A stretch of 64,000 bases of DNA from Vespa crabro (taxonomy: Eukaryota; Arthropoda; Insecta; Hymenoptera; Vespidae): positions 20,765,473 through 20,829,472 of the forward strand of contig NC_060956.1 of NCBI RefSeq assembly GCF_910589235.1, in the 5' to 3' direction. A model generated the notes under the pieces. It was not told the origin of the DNA. It did no database searches and saw only the letters and a list, made by a program, of their open reading frames with translations. Positions 1 through 14,423 of the stretch are shown here, piece by piece. The translations under genes were made by a program, and so were the position numbers. Within the stretch, counting starts at the first letter, position 1, and each line of letters opens with the position of its first letter.

Positions 1-54
1 ATATTCTGTAATAACAACAATAATAATAATTTTGTAATAAAAAACAAAAAAAAA

Positions 55-75
55 GAAATAATAATAATAATAATA

Positions 76-107
<32 letters not shown>

Positions 108-133
108 TATATTATTATTATTATTATTATTAC
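55..133. repeat. Self-complementary AAT/ATT and (AT) block
   Basis: A run of AAT units passes into ATT units, then (AT), then ATT again. The AAT half and ATT half are complementary, so the block could fold into a hairpin. No other content. Confidence 0.85.
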
Positions 134-2638
134 GGTATATTTGTTTTTGCATTTATTTTTCTTATCTCTTTTCGTTCTTCCTTATTTTATCGTAAAGATA
201 AAGAAAAAAAAAGGAAAAAAAAAGAAAAAGATTAACAAACGTAAGAGAATAAAAAGGTCGTCTCTTTAAGACGACAAAAGTAGAACGCGTCAAGATGGAG
301 AAGATGTTAAATCGACGTGAGCATGATTTATATCTCGTTCTCCTTAGGACATGTTTGGAAAAGCTGTAGAGGAATGTGAACGTTGTAAGTCCTGACTATA
401 TCCTGTTCATTTCAAATTGAAATAATGTAAGTCCGACTTAATCCCTTCTACTTCGTTCTCCTTCGTCGTCCACTTTGATACGATACATATACCATCATTC
501 TCTTCAAGAAATATACTTCGAAAGTAACTATCGAATTTTCCTTTATAACATATTTCATCGATATCTCGTCGAGGATAAAGTCATTTCGATCGATCTTACG
601 ATTACCCGAAAAGTTATGAGACGTTTCTACATGTATATCATGTATGTACACATGTAACACATGTATGTATGTATGTATGTATGTATGTTGTTATGTATGT
701 ACATACATACGTATACGAGCTGTACCACACTTCGGTACTAATCACCACAGCTGCGTTCCGCTAAACGCGTTTCGCCTTGAATTATCGCAACCGCGGAGCA
801 TTAACTCGGCAGTCGCATTTAATCCGCGAACCGGTGCACTTCTCTCGAATAAAAGAAAGATATCTGTGTGAGCCGTTTAATGGATCGACGCGTAATTCAC
901 CCTTTTATACGGAGTAAAGCGAATTTTCCTGAGTTTGCTATTTTCTTTTTATTCTTTATTTTTGTCTTTATATATATATATATATAAATTTATGTATGTA
1001 CCCATGGAAAACTTTCGCGCGTGGATATGAAAGCTAACGAGTTATAACTATAAAGGTTGCCGTCGAATGTCATTTAAACTTACCGTCACCTATTTCTAAA
1101 GCGAACGAACTTTCATAAACAAGATGGAAGTTAAATGGAATTATTGATTTCTATTCGATCTAACTTGAAAGTTTCGCGCGCGCGTTAATAAGCTTTAGAT
1201 CGTTTCTAAGCTGTTGACGATCGAATTAAACTATATCTTTTCTCTCTCTCTCTCTCTCCCTCTCTGTATCTACGTTACGTGTGATAAATCAATAATCAAT
1301 ATTTACCTATACCTAATCTATTTCTTTGAAATCACATTAACAAGGCTTAACTTAACTACTCATCGTTATATATCCTATAACTATACATTAATCTTTTCCA
1401 TTAACCTTGAACGAAAGCCTCCATCGTTTCAAAATTATGCGGTCTCCCCGAAGGAAGTATAGACCCATAATAACGTCGCAAACCTTCGAATTCCCTAAGC
1501 CGTTGGGTAAAGGTTACGCAATTTCCCTCTTGCAAGGAGGGCCAAACGTTGGACGGTTAAACCAATTTACTACCCTTAACTTCATCCGAAGCATATAACG
1601 GACTTCTCTTGTGGCGAAAGTCTCTCTTGTTACCACCTTGTTTCGTGGTATGATAGAGAAATTTTAAAGGACACGGATAAATATGGACCCTTTAGGATGA
1701 AAAAGGAAAGAGAGAGAGGGAGAAATCGTAGTTTCGTTTGTTCATCCTCTTTAAGTGATTTCACATGCTCGCATTTTACGAGTCGCGAGGAAAGGAAAAA
1801 AAAAAAAAAAAGAGAAAAAGGAAAATGAAGAAAATGAAGAAGAGAAAGAACAAGAAGAAGAAAACGAAGAGGAAGACGAAGACGACGACGAAGACGAAAA
1901 CGACAGGGAGAGAAGGAAGAGAGGTCAATGGAGGACCGTAGAAGCAGAGAGTTTCTAATTTGGTGCCTTGGCAAAAATCGACACTCCGTCTAGACTCTCA
2001 GCTTAATAGGCACTTACACGCAAATACACATATACAGACACACACACACACACATATATATATATGTAGGTTGTATCTCGATCTTTATCACATCTCGATT
2101 TATAAATACATAAACACATTTGCCAATATTTGTATTATTGTCAACTTTTTATATTGCCAATATAAAATTAAAAAAATCTTTCGTACTCGTATGACAATTG
2201 TCTCAACTTTGTATATACATATGTACGTTCTTTTAACTTTTATATTATATTATGCATCAATGAATGGATCTATGAAATATAAATCAATGCCGATTCGATG
2301 AATTAGATATATTTTTGTTTCACCTGTCGTCGTGTCGAGTAACTTTTTCTTCTTTTCTGTTTTTTTTTTTTTTTTCTTTTTTATTTTTCAAAAGGAATAC
2401 GTATCAAACAAAGATTATTCCTTTAGTTATCGAATAGAATTCGTATAAGCTCTATGTAATTTCTATATATATATAGTTATGTCGTATAGCAAAAGGGAAA
2501 ATTTAAAGAAAGACGAGGGATGATAAAAGTAAAAAGAGATAAAAATATGAATTAAAAGGAAAGACAAAGAAAAAGAAAAAGAGAGAGAGAGAGAGAGAAA
2601 GTTTCTATTTATGTATTGCATCTCAATTTGAACTCTAT

Positions 2639-2682
<44 letters not shown>

Positions 2683-3071
2683 TTTCCTTTCACGGCTCGT
2701 TACTTCTTTAGGGCCAAACATCGCAGCTTTTCAAGCTCTTTGACCGTAAGATCCCATGTTAGTAAAGGAAAGCGATCTATAAGAATTTTCGATGATTCTC
2801 ACTCTGACCAATCGGCCAATCGGCAAGCTCACTCCCTTTTCCCATCTGCGATAGGTATCCCTAAGGGTTCTACGAATCCCTTCGCTGATTCGAATCTCTC
2901 GGAATACGCGAAAGATCCGGTTGGTCCGCGTTACTAGAAGGAAGGTCGCTTTCGACCGTAGTTTCGGTAAAAGCTTGACAAGCTTTCAACGAAATATGTC
3001 CGAGAGTAACACCCAAAGTCGATGGCTGAACTCCCAGATCGATTCAGTTTACTCTTCGATGGTATTCAGTA

Positions 3072-3115
<44 letters not shown>

Positions 3116-3531
3116 CGTATCGAATGCGGCGACACTGTTATAAGCTTTGCTTTCGTGATATTCGATAAACACCATCAAAGGAAAACCTCCCGTCGGACAT
3201 TCGATGAGCTTTCGACTCTGTTCATCGTTTCTCTCCTTTAAAATCCACTATCGATCGGATAAACCACCTATCGCTCGTTGCATTTCCTTCATTTTTTTTC
3301 TACCCCCACCTTTTCAACTCCGACCTCCCGACAGCCCGCCCGTCCGCTCGTCTCCCTCTCTCTACGATCGTATCTATTTCTCCTATACCGTTAGAACGTC
3401 ATCCACCGTGAAAGCAAATATAATAACTTTGGCGAACCATCGAAAGCTACAACTTCACTCGAAGAGTTTCCGTTTGCTACGAGTGCGTACTTACATACTA
3501 TAAAATTTACCAAGCACATTTATATACATAT

Positions 3532-3575
<44 letters not shown>

Positions 3576-4008
3576 TTATTTATCTATATATCTATTCGTC
3601 TTTCCATCTACTTATATATTACGTGTATTAAACCATCCTTAAACGATGCTTTTGATCAACTAAACTTGACTATACTACGCTTGAGAATCATCTTCAACGG
3701 TGAAAATCATTTATGCTAGGAAAGGCGTAAGAGGCTTTCGATTATATCTCGCTCGATGCGCTACTAGTGGTTGCGACATTCGGATTAGCCGGCAACTTCG
3801 AAGCTTAAAGGGAGAATCTCGATCTTAAGAATAGGTTTTACGTTGATCCTAGGTGAATATTCTGATCTAACTTCAAGAACCATGTCATAACTTTATCAAT
3901 GATTAAAGGAAAAAGTAAGATGAGAGTAAGAGAGTAATCGGTTACAACGATGAGATGTAAAAAGGACGAAAAAAAGAACAACAGAGAGATAGATAGAAAG
4001 AGATAGAT

Positions 4009-4045
<37 letters not shown>

Positions 4046-4712
4046 AAGAGAAGAAAAAAAAAAGCAAACACTTGATCTCCTTGAAATTTACAAAACACAT
4101 TTCTACGTGACTACTCTTCGCTGGTGGCTTAGATAAAAAAAAAAGTAAAAGTCGATAACTAAAGCGAGATAGAACGAATCTCTCAGGTCGAAGTATTTTA
4201 TAGGTCACTTTTTAAAGAGAAAAGCAAGCCAAGAAAGATTCGAGTTTTTTTTCTCTCTTTTTTTTTTTTTTTTTTTTTTTTAAGACAAGAGCACGTTCTT
4301 GATTTTACGGAAATCTTCGTGACTTAACCGAACGGGAGTGAGTAGCAAGTTTTACGAGAACCGAAAGGGGGAAAAGATACGTACCTTTTTTAAGAAGGGG
4401 TTAAAGGAGTCTATCTACTTAAATTGGAACCGATTCCATGAGGTCAGCGATGGCCAAGACTTCTCTATTTATCGTCTAACTTACTCACGCTATTTCTCGT
4501 CCTTCTCGTCGTTCTCGTCCTTCTCTACTACGGTAACATCCAACCTCCGAGAAAGTCGACCGGTTTAACGGAGCATGCCGAAGGAGAAGCTTAATCGTAA
4601 ATACCCTAGTGAGCCAAAGGAGCCGGATATAATTTCAGACGTGAATCCTCGTATCCGTGCTGTCACGTCTTTTGGTATTCCCTTTCCCCCCCTCCCTCCT
4701 CTTCCTCTCTCT

Positions 4713-4743
<31 letters not shown>

Positions 4744-5158
4744 ATTCTCTTACTCTATTACTCTCATGAGAGGAAGAATAGTCCTTCTTCGTGAAATGTC
4801 TTACACTGAAGGTGTACTTTGCTTACCTCTTTGTCCTATCTCTCTGTTACATGATATTCCTTAACGGACTACTACTATTTCAATATACATATATATACAT
4901 ATATATATATCGAGAAATATAATCGTAGAAAGATAATAATCGATGACAAGATAAAAAAAAAAAAGAATCATTCGCCTTGTCTATTTTTATTTTCCACCAT
5001 TTTTCATTTTCTCCCTTGTTCCTTTTCCTCCGTGATATCACTATTATTTCTCTCACAATCAGTTCGATGCTAAATAAGGAATATAATTGACTACGACGAT
5101 TGGATAAAGAGGGAGAGAAGATGAAACAATGACGGGATCGTTAAGAGTAATATCTTGC

Positions 5159-5514
5159 AATTAAATGTTACCTTTCTTCGTCATAATAATTTAACGAGAA
5201 AGTTATATTTAGATCCATGTAGATCTTTATTTCGGTTTATTGTATATCTTGATATTTTAATTTCATTAAAATCGTCGTAACGCGTTTAATCGTTTCAACC
5301 TACATAATACTACATGTATATCGAAAGTCGAGAAAATTATCTTTAACAAATGATTTTAATTAGATGTTACGATTAATGAATTAAAACGATATTAATCCAT
5401 ATAGATCGTTATTTCGATATACTATAAATTTTGATATTTTAATTTCATTAAAATCGTCGTAACGCGTTTAATCGTTTCGACATACATAATACATGTATAT
5501 CGAAAGTCGAGAAA
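5159..5514. repeat. Diverged tandem duplication, two copies of about 160-180 bp
   Basis: Copy one (about 5159-5336) and copy two (about 5358-5514) share a nearly identical core: the 46-nt stretch from 5251 matches that from 5433 base for base, and similarity continues through CATGTATATCGAAAGTCGAGAAA in both. The first halves differ more, with small indels shifting the offset from 199 to 182 to 179 bp. No coding potential. Two copies only, so it is a local duplication and not a satellite array. Confidence 0.8.
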
Positions 5515-6199
5515 GAGTTGAAAAAAGAAAAAATATCGTGAGATTATTGGCGAGAACAAGAGCGTCGAACGTGAGCGTTAACTGCCTTTTTGTTCGTCGG
5601 GGTGGCGCCGTACACACTTTCGGTGAGATAGAATCCGGATAATGAAAGTGGCGGGGCGGGTGCAATTTGCACGCCGCGGGATTAAGTCCAAGTTTTTCCC
5701 CTTTACGGTCGCTCTTTATGTCCCTTTTATGCCATTTTAACGTTACTCAGGCGTTCTCTCTTTCTCACTCTAACACTCTCACGAGCACACCCTCCTCATT
5801 CGTCTCTTCTATATCCACCATCGTCCCTATCACCGTGACTCGGAATATACTATCGGCCGTGAACACGCGAGAACGAATACTAAATTTGACGTTTCTGCGA
5901 ACTATGAAAAGTGTTATAACGTTAAGGATTACTTTTGACCACGTGAATACTTATTGTTACATTAAATTTATATAAAGATTCATTTTTCTTGTATTACTTT
6001 TGAAATCGATTCGTTCCATACATTTTTTAAATAAATGTATTTGTAGATAAATTAATTATGCTTATATCCGAATATATCGAAGAATTTTCCATTGAAAATG
6101 TTGTTAGTTAAATTCTATCTATTGAAAATAACGTACTGGATTATTTTTTGATTCTTTTTTTTTTTTTTTTTTGACATCAAAAGAAACTCTCTCTCTCTC

Positions 6200-6236
<37 letters not shown>

Positions 6237-6993
6237 TTATGTCTTGCTTTTTTAATTTGCACAAAACTAAAATAAAAGTAGGTAACCTGGTACTCATTAG
6301 TTCGCGTCCGTTTAAAGTCCGCTTAAAAAGCATAGGATTATAATCGTGGCACTGACGCTTATTTTTCCTTAAACTTTCTCTCAGCCTGTGTACTACCACT
6401 ATTGCCAATTCCGCTTTATCCTGTTTCTCTAAACTCTTTAGACCTCCGTCTTTTCATTGAAATTTTCTTTCAGCCCCCGTATCCCAGTTTTGTTTCTTCA
6501 TTCTTTACCCCATCCCCCTCCTCATGGTTTTCTATTTCCTTTTTATTTATTTATTTTCTTTTTTCTTTTCTTTTCTTTTTTTTTTTCTTTTTCTTTTCTT
6601 CAAAACATCGACGCGTAGCATGCTCTTCCGCGAATATTAATTTTCCATTCATCCAATCGATACTCAACGAAACGAAACAACTAATTTCTAGTAGAGCAAA
6701 GTTTTCTGACTATTAAAAAATAAGCGTACGTAATTTAATGAATTTAACTTCTTGATCGTTAACTGCGAAAAGAAAATAAATATTCATCGTATAATATTCT
6801 ATCTCGGAAGGTAAGAACTTAGAAAATTTTCCATAAGATTACCATAGAAAATAGATATATATTCCGGTAAACGTAGCCGGGGCAACAAATATTTAAGAAT
6901 GCTCGTAATAATTTCCCGTCAAAGTTCCTCGGTTCAAAGTTTTTCAAAAAGTTTCAATTCCTTTCGTAAGGAAAAAGGAGTTTTCTACGGGGT

Positions 6994-7028
<35 letters not shown>

Positions 7029-7359
7029 GGAGAGGGGCGAGGGAGAGAGAGAAGGTTTGCAAGAGAGAGAACTAGAAAATTTCAGGCCGGTTTATTTCTA
7101 CGGGCGTTTTACTTCCCCCGAAAGACATTCGAATTCCTTCCAATTTCTCCGTAGGGAGAAAAAGGGAAAACTTCGGCCTTTCACGAACTTTATCAAATCT
7201 TTTTTGAAAATTCGAGTTGGTATGATTCCGATTTTCCGTGAAACGGACGGACGAACGATAACAATAAGTTAATTTATCTTTTATCCTATTGCCAAGTCCA
7301 ATTTCTTCTTCGTAATTCCTTTACACGTTAGGGATTTTCACCATACACGTATATCCTAC

Positions 7360-7420
<61 letters not shown>

Positions 7421-7633
7421 TTCTCCCTTGTCATTTGATAAGCTCAATTTGTCCTCCTGAAAGGAATAAGGGCTCGACCAGAAATCTCCGAACGATATTA
7501 CAAGGATTTTCTGAAATTCACCGAAAACTTATCCGTCTATAAAATTTAACGATTTTCTCAAAGAATCGTTACTATCATGTCGATTTAACCTTATCTCTTT
7601 CTCTATCGAACAAAACTCCTTTGATTGTTATAG

Positions 7634-7776
7634 GCGGAGATCGAAAATCGTGATATCCTCCGCGAAGCCCGAAGACAGCGGCAGATACGAGTGCATTGCC
7701 GAGAGTACTTCAGGTCACCGGGCCTCCCTTGCGGCCCAACTTCTAGTCGCACACGATACCAGAATTCCGGAGACAA
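7634..7776 (+). CDS. vn: vein exon A: C-terminal half of the Ig domain
   Basis: This internal exon of 143 nt has one leading base, 47 codons and one trailing base. It is preceded by a pyrimidine-rich stretch ending in ttatag and followed by a strong donor, gtaagt. The peptide begins RRSKIVISSAKPEDSGRYEC. Residues 14-20 (DSGRYEC) are the D-x-G-x-Y-x-C signature of an Ig-fold F strand with its conserved cysteine. Residues 21-38 would form the G strand (ending AAQLLV), followed by a linker (HDTRIPET). The partner cysteine and core tryptophan must lie in an upstream exon, and I found no candidate for it in 1-7633. In Vein and neuregulins the Ig domain precedes the EGF domain and is linked to matrix or proteoglycan interaction; that role is from family knowledge. 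The other two frames are interrupted or unlike any Ig fold. Confidence 0.9.
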
Positions 7777-8015
7777 GTAAGTACGACGACGTATCTTATG
7801 AAATAAATTAAATTTTTATTAGTCATACCGGGATAAAGAAAGAAAAATACTCTTCCATATAACTTTTCGTTAATGAAATTTTTAAAGATTAATTCGCAAA
7901 TCGTATACTTTTTGATCTACTTCGACTACATTTTTAAAATGCAATCGGATTATTAACGATAAGAAAGAGAAATGCTTTATATACAATACAATTCTCGTAC
8001 ATTTAATAAAGAGAA

Positions 8016-8067
<52 letters not shown>

Positions 8068-8563
8068 TTAGATTTTTTTCTAAAATTTTCACAAGTTACG
8101 AAAATTTATCATAGATAAAAGTGTCCGAGCAAAAATGAATATTACATTGGTAACTACTAATAGGAATGACGTGACGTAACAAACTGACCACTACCACTGA
8201 CTACGTAGAACCATTCGTCATTATACAACTAGCAACTTTTCGTGGGTAACCGCTGCTCGCCGCCAACGTGAGAGGACTCCGCTTGTCGGTAAAGTTTTCA
8301 AATATTTTGAGATTCGTGTTCCAGATATGTACGAGAGTCCGACAGTCACTGTTGAAAATGGAATGACGTTTGAAAAGATCCGGTACATGGCGCGAGTAAC
8401 AAAGTTTTCATGATATTTTAATTAATACATATACAAATTGTTCTACCGATTTGAAAAGATTTATGTCCCGAAAAAAAAATTTTTTGATATGCTTCGTGTA
8501 CGAAAAAAGAAAAAAAAGAAAGAAAAGAAAAGGAAGGAAGGAAGGAAGGAAGGAAGGAAAGAA

Positions 8564-8613
<50 letters not shown>

Positions 8614-8856
8614 AGAAAGAAAGAAAGAATAAATCGATACCAAGGACGTTTCTTTTTTCTTTTCTTTTCTTTTTAAATTGTCCATGGAAAACGAAAGATC
8701 GTCGATCATTTTGTCCGAAAGAAAAATGAACTTGGTAGCGGAGCTTATACGACGAAATCCACGTTTATCCTCTTGTCGTTTCGCCATTTCCTGGATCTAA
8801 ACGAAAACGAGCTAAGTCGCTAGCGGAAAGATCGCAACCGAGGAGACGTTCTGTAC

Positions 8857-8891
<35 letters not shown>
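8857..8891. repeat. (GAC)n trinucleotide repeat
   Basis: About eleven uninterrupted GAC/ACG units, followed by GTCGCCGCC. The frames across it give poly-Asp, poly-Thr or poly-Arg without flanking coding signal, so it is treated as intronic microsatellite. Confidence 0.85.
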
Positions 8892-9090
8892 TCGCCGCCT
8901 CCGATGCCGCCGCGAACAAGTGTTCTTCCTACAAGAGATATACGAGGCTATCGCTTTACCGACATTGTGTCGTTTACGATGGTCATTTCGCGTAACGACG
9001 TGCTGGAAACATTCGCAGTATACATACATAAACGTCCGAGGCAGACCGCATTAATGCGAAACGCGTTGATCGATCGTCCTTTCTCCTCTA

Positions 9091-9135
<45 letters not shown>

Positions 9136-9248
9136 ATTTCTCTCTCTCTCTCTCTCTCTAAAAGACGAATCCGTTCGCGTTTATATACATCGTAACGAAA
9201 ACTTTGATGATCCTATCTCCCATTGGAAATTGAAAATAATACGAACAT

Positions 9249-9293
<45 letters not shown>

Positions 9294-10422
9294 GGCGAGG
9301 AGATAGCGATCATTTCTCTCTTATACGATTCCTATCTTTCTACAATCTCTTCGCTACAGGTGGCCATACATATGTACGCATATAAGCATGTGCATTCGAA
9401 TTAAGTCCAAATCATACTTGGATTAATTCCAGGATCTACGTTCGCTCGAGAAACGAGAAACATTTCGTCGAATTTGGTCGTTACGTTAGGTAGTAGAACG
9501 GCCTAAAGTCTGATATACTTAATCAGGATTAAATCGGGATTAGTACGTCAAACTAGTTGTAACGGTTTATAAATTTACAAGAGATTAAAGTTAACAATAA
9601 AATGCGAAGGCTTATAGGCGATTAGTTAATATCGAACGAAAGATGTTAAAGTTTAACATCTTCATATTGAATTTATATACATAAATCTGCATTACATTTT
9701 AATTGCATATATACGTATCAGTAAATATGTATCTGTATCATGTAACATCATACTTTATCTCGTAATTCAATCAAAATGAAGAGAAGAAGACTGGAAAAGA
9801 AATATGACAAGAGACTTTTCATTTGGAGAAACAGTAGGTAGGTATGTCGCAGGTGATAAACCGAGGATTACGCACCTGATGCGATAATGCCTGCATGGTT
9901 CAGCGATTCGAGGTAGAACCGGCAAAGCTTGCGGTTCGCCGCTGCGCTCACGCCGCAAGCTCGTATGACGGACAAAGGACGACAATTACAACCCTGGCAG
10001 CACAGTGTCAGAGTTTCATATAGCTCTGGGCAACTGATGGCGGGTCAGCAGGCCGTTTCTCTGTATATCTCTCTCCCCCCCTCTTTATCTATCTGTATAT
10101 ATATATATATATATTTCTATCTCTCTCTCTCTCTCTCTCTCACTCATTCACTCTGTAACCACTCGAGTTCTATATACACGGTGACTCGACAAGTCCTGAT
10201 CCGTTTCCCTCGCGAGACAGGCCTATAGTGAAATGGCAAAGCCGTCGTTTCACGTTCTGTGGCATTAAGATATCTGCCTCCCTTTATCTCTATTCAACCC
10301 CATCATTCGCTATTCTATTCTTACTCATTTACTAATTTCCTTTCCCCATAATACTCCCGTGACATGTTCTTTCTCCCTGCACGTGCTTTCGATTTAATCG
10401 ATCCATTCCAATATCCAATCCC

Positions 10423-10459
<37 letters not shown>

Positions 10460-11648
10460 CTCCCCCATCATCATTATCATTGAGTTATTTGAGTTATTTG
10501 TACCTTACACGAGTCTCATATTGCCGTACTATGGAATACAAGCTATTTGATATTAAGCGACATCAAACGAATAAACGGATTTTAATTACGGCAAAATTTC
10601 ATCTCGTTATCGTATTTTATATTATCCCATAAGTATCGTTTATCATTTAGAATTGGACATTCCTGCGGTAAAGTATAATGATATTTGTTTATTCGAGGTG
10701 TGTTTGTTAGCTAATTTTCGAAGTACCTATAAATAAATAAGTATACATTGGTAAAGGAATTATATTTGATTAAATGTACATCGATCGAACGATCGAACGA
10801 TTTTCATTTAATAAATGAACCAAATATTATTATAACGTATTAACATCATATTTATATCTATTGTAATTATTAAATGACAAACATTTAAATTTTGTTTAAC
10901 TTAATCATTAAATCTTAATATTACAACTTCTTACTCTTAATATATTAAGATCCTTTGAAAAAGATTCAAACTCTCGTATCGTTGGACAAGTAGTTTGTAT
11001 TAAATATTAACCCTCGACAAAGACACCGTAGTACGATAACAAGCCGTTTACTCGATTCGTCAACTGCTCTAACTTACACAAAAGTAAGTTGGAAAGTGGA
11101 AGTACGGCGCGTTGCCCAAAGTTAACTTTGTTCTCGTAAATAACGAAATTTCAAATAACACAGCTGAGTTGTAATAGGCGAAATGTTTTCTTTTACGTTT
11201 AAGCATTTAATTTCACTTAGTAAAATACGTCAATGGCCATCCAACGGATATATTTTGTTTTAAAATAACATTGCGATTAAGTGAATAAATCGCGCGGTGG
11301 AAAAGAAAAAAAAAAAAAAAGATGATGAAACTTAACTTATTGATTTAACATCGGAGAAAAAAAGAACGAGCTATTGTACAAAAATTATAATTATTGTTCG
11401 ATTATCATTTTTTTGGTAAAAAGAAAAAAAGAAAAAAAAAAACAAAAAAAAAAAATTTCAACGACGAAGATTCTCGATTACGAGATGTCACGTGATATTC
11501 GTCGTCAGTACGGAACTGAAAATAATGGTGAGATGGGACGGAGACGAAAAGAAAAAAAAACTTGACGACCCTTCCCTGACAACTAGAAAATCTGTTGAAT
11601 GTAACTCCCTCATAGAGAAAGTACAGCCGCTGGTGTTTCATTCTCTCT

Positions 11649-11685
<37 letters not shown>

Positions 11686-11855
11686 GCTCTCTCTCCACCC
11701 TTTCATATTCCACATTAATGCCTACGCTTCGTGCTTAAGTTACGCGGCAGAAATTCTCGAGTGGCCAAACACTTAGCGTGTGAAGCGGAAGACTTGGATA
11801 TTGCACGGTTGCAAGTAGTATTTCGTATTCCTTAGGCGTACATTTCTCTTTACGA

Positions 11856-11896
<41 letters not shown>

Positions 11897-12802
11897 TGGC
11901 AAAAATTATCGTTTGAAAGAAATATAAAGCTCGTGCTGATAAAATCCGATGAAATTTCAGTATACAGTTTCATTTCTTTTTTTCTTTTTTTTTTTCTTTT
12001 TTTTTTCAATTAAGTGTCGGCTTTTTAAGAAACAAGAATCGGGTTCTATAAGCTCTCCCCTAGTACATTATCTAATGAATCTTTGTAAATGATCGCACGT
12101 CTTTTCTTCGCATTAGGAAGGAGAGTAGAAAGATTTAAAAGATGTTGAGGAGCACGCGAACCTGTGAAAAATATTGCTCATGACACGAAAGAGGCGTACT
12201 CTCTAATGGAAAGTGGAAAATAATGAGAACTCAACTTACTTTATATTAATGTGAAACTAAACTTGATACATATTCGTCAAAGTAAAAAATAAGAAGTAGA
12301 AGGAAGAGGAAGAAGAAGAAGAAGAAGAAGAAGACTTAGAAGACGAAGACGAAGATGAATATAATGATAATGAAAAAGAAAAGGAGACAAATGTAAAAAT
12401 GAACGATCATAATGATTTCAACGTTATCGTTATTTATAAACTATTATATAAGGAAAAAGAATAAAATGGTAATGTCGTTGATAAAATTAAGAACGAATGA
12501 AATTAAGAACGAAAGATAAGAGAACGAAAAGATCATTGATAATAATAAGAAGACCGAAGAAATGAGAAGAGGAGAAGCAATTATAAACGGAAGTTGAACT
12601 TCTTAGGATCTCATAGTGTTCGTGTAATAGTCGTATCGTATTTTCTAGAATTATTCGCTTAGCTAGTGCACATCGTACTTGCAAGTCGAAAGGGTACGTA
12701 ACGCAACGACGTGAGCATATAATTCTTACGGAATTAATTAGAGAAACGAGAAAAGACAAAGGAGTAGGAGTAACAGTAAGAGTAAGAAAGATGGATAGAT
12801 AG

Positions 12803-12849
<47 letters not shown>

Positions 12850-13438
12850 TTACGCGATATTTCGCGAAGAGGTATCTACCTTGTTTCTCTCCTTGTTCAT
12901 AGAACCGCAACGAATAGGAAAATTTTCAGAGGAAAATCCGTGGTTATTACTATATGTCCCACTTTTATCTCAAAGTAATTCGAAAATAAAGTATGTCGGT
13001 CATAAACCGAATCTACGACTCTAAAGTTATGCCTAATATAGATGTGTACCAACATACATGTGTACGTAATATATCCGTAAACTAGGGAGTTTATAGATCA
13101 CGTTCGTATCTTTTGACATTAAATCGTTTCAGTTATACTCTCTATATGTTACTTTGATAGCACCGCAAATGTATACCGGCGATTTTCAACGTTATGACAA
13201 AAGTTCGTGACGCGAACTAAAGCTGCAAAATGACTTTATGTTATAAGGATAGAAAAAAAAAAAAAAAAAAAAGAAAGGAAAGAAAGGAAGAAAACGTGAT
13301 AACTAGGATGGAAATAGAAAGGAGAAACAATAAAAAATAACAATAAAAAGGAGTAATAATGAAAGATCGGACGGTACATTAAAGATAGACGTTAGAACGT
13401 TCGATGGAAAGAAGAAAAAAAAATTATTATAGAGAGAC

Positions 13439-13484
<46 letters not shown>

Positions 13485-13941
13485 TTTCTTTGCGAGATAT
13501 CTACGAACAAATATTTTTCCTAAATTCACGTCAATAGAGAAATACTTCAGTCTTGACTAGAAACAGTCTTTACGTACATCTTTGTTTGGCAGTGAGAGAG
13601 AGAGAGAGAGAGAAAGAACTCAAGAGTCTCATCTCGGGTGCTTCCGGCAAAGCGAATTTTCATGTCACTTGGCGTTCTTCGAAACATCGCTTTGCGTTCG
13701 CCTCGATACGCATCGAAGAAGATGTCGTCAAATCTACGAGCTGAAATAAAACGACAGAAACTTCGAGCTCGTTTAACACCCGAGGGGATGCGTTAAAGGA
13801 ATCGATGCGAATTACAAGAAAGAGTATTTCATTTTATATAGATCGTTAATATATAGATATTAATTTATTTTTATTTCGAATAGTTTATAAAATATATTCC
13901 TTTTATCGAAAGAGAAAAAGAGAGAGAGAAAAAATTAAAGA

Positions 13942-13982
<41 letters not shown>

Positions 13983-14356
13983 TTGAAAACTTGGAGAAAA
14001 AAGTCATTGAATTACGAAAAAATAAACAATTATGTAAATAATTGAGGCCATTTGAGAAAAAAATTCCGACATAGGAATCTCTTGAATCTCGAATATAGGA
14101 AAGTATTGCGTCGGGTTTAGTCGTACCGAATACTGTCTGGCGTCTCTACAAATTCCGATTCTCTTCTCCCTTTGCTGGATAAACAGACGGGCGAAACCGG
14201 TCTGTGTCTGACTATACTCTTCTCTTACTACTTACTAAACGCAAACCTTGCTCATACGTATACGTCCGTCTCGTCTAGTCCGTTGAATTCTGCAAGCTTT
14301 TTCCGCTATGCGTTCTTTCTCCCATTTCTCTTTCTTTCCTCTCTTCCTTTATCGTA

Positions 14357-14360
<4 letters not shown>

Positions 14361-14421
<61 letters not shown>
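14361..14421. repeat. (AT)n microsatellite, 61 nt
   Basis: Uninterrupted alternating A and T, followed by AGATATATAT and three spaced AGCATAT/AGCATG units (about 14431-14450). Confidence 0.9.

Positions 14422-14423
<2 letters not shown>

Larger units (their letters stand above)
1..7633 (+). other. Intron upstream of vein exon A (5' end outside window)
   Basis: No coding exon could be supported here; reading frames are short and lack domain signatures. It contains an AT-rich self-complementary block (about 55-133), TATG repeats (about 660-692), a (TA) tract at 3073-3114, (GA) near 4014-4040, poly-T near 4257-4281, a diverged tandem duplication at 5159-5514, (CT) near 6185-6236, (AG) at 6995-7024 and (TC) at 7364-7412. 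Complex-sequence stretches at about 1400-1630, 2700-3060 and 5560-5700 could be regulatory. Intron status is inferred because exon A starts with an acceptor site and lacks the first half of the Ig domain. Confidence 0.75.

Noticed and set aside
5159..5514. Possible CRISPR or satellite array
   Set aside because: Only two diverged copies of about 170 bp; no spacer pattern, and the genome is eukaryotic.
6115..6408. Frames encoding long Glu-Arg or Leu-Ser runs here and at dozens of other places
   Set aside because: These are translations of (GA)/(CT) microsatellites and not proteins.
1..7633. Search for the exon encoding the first half of the Vein Ig domain
   Set aside because: No segment with a Cys/Trp Ig core ending in a matching phase donor was found, so it is presumed upstream of the window.
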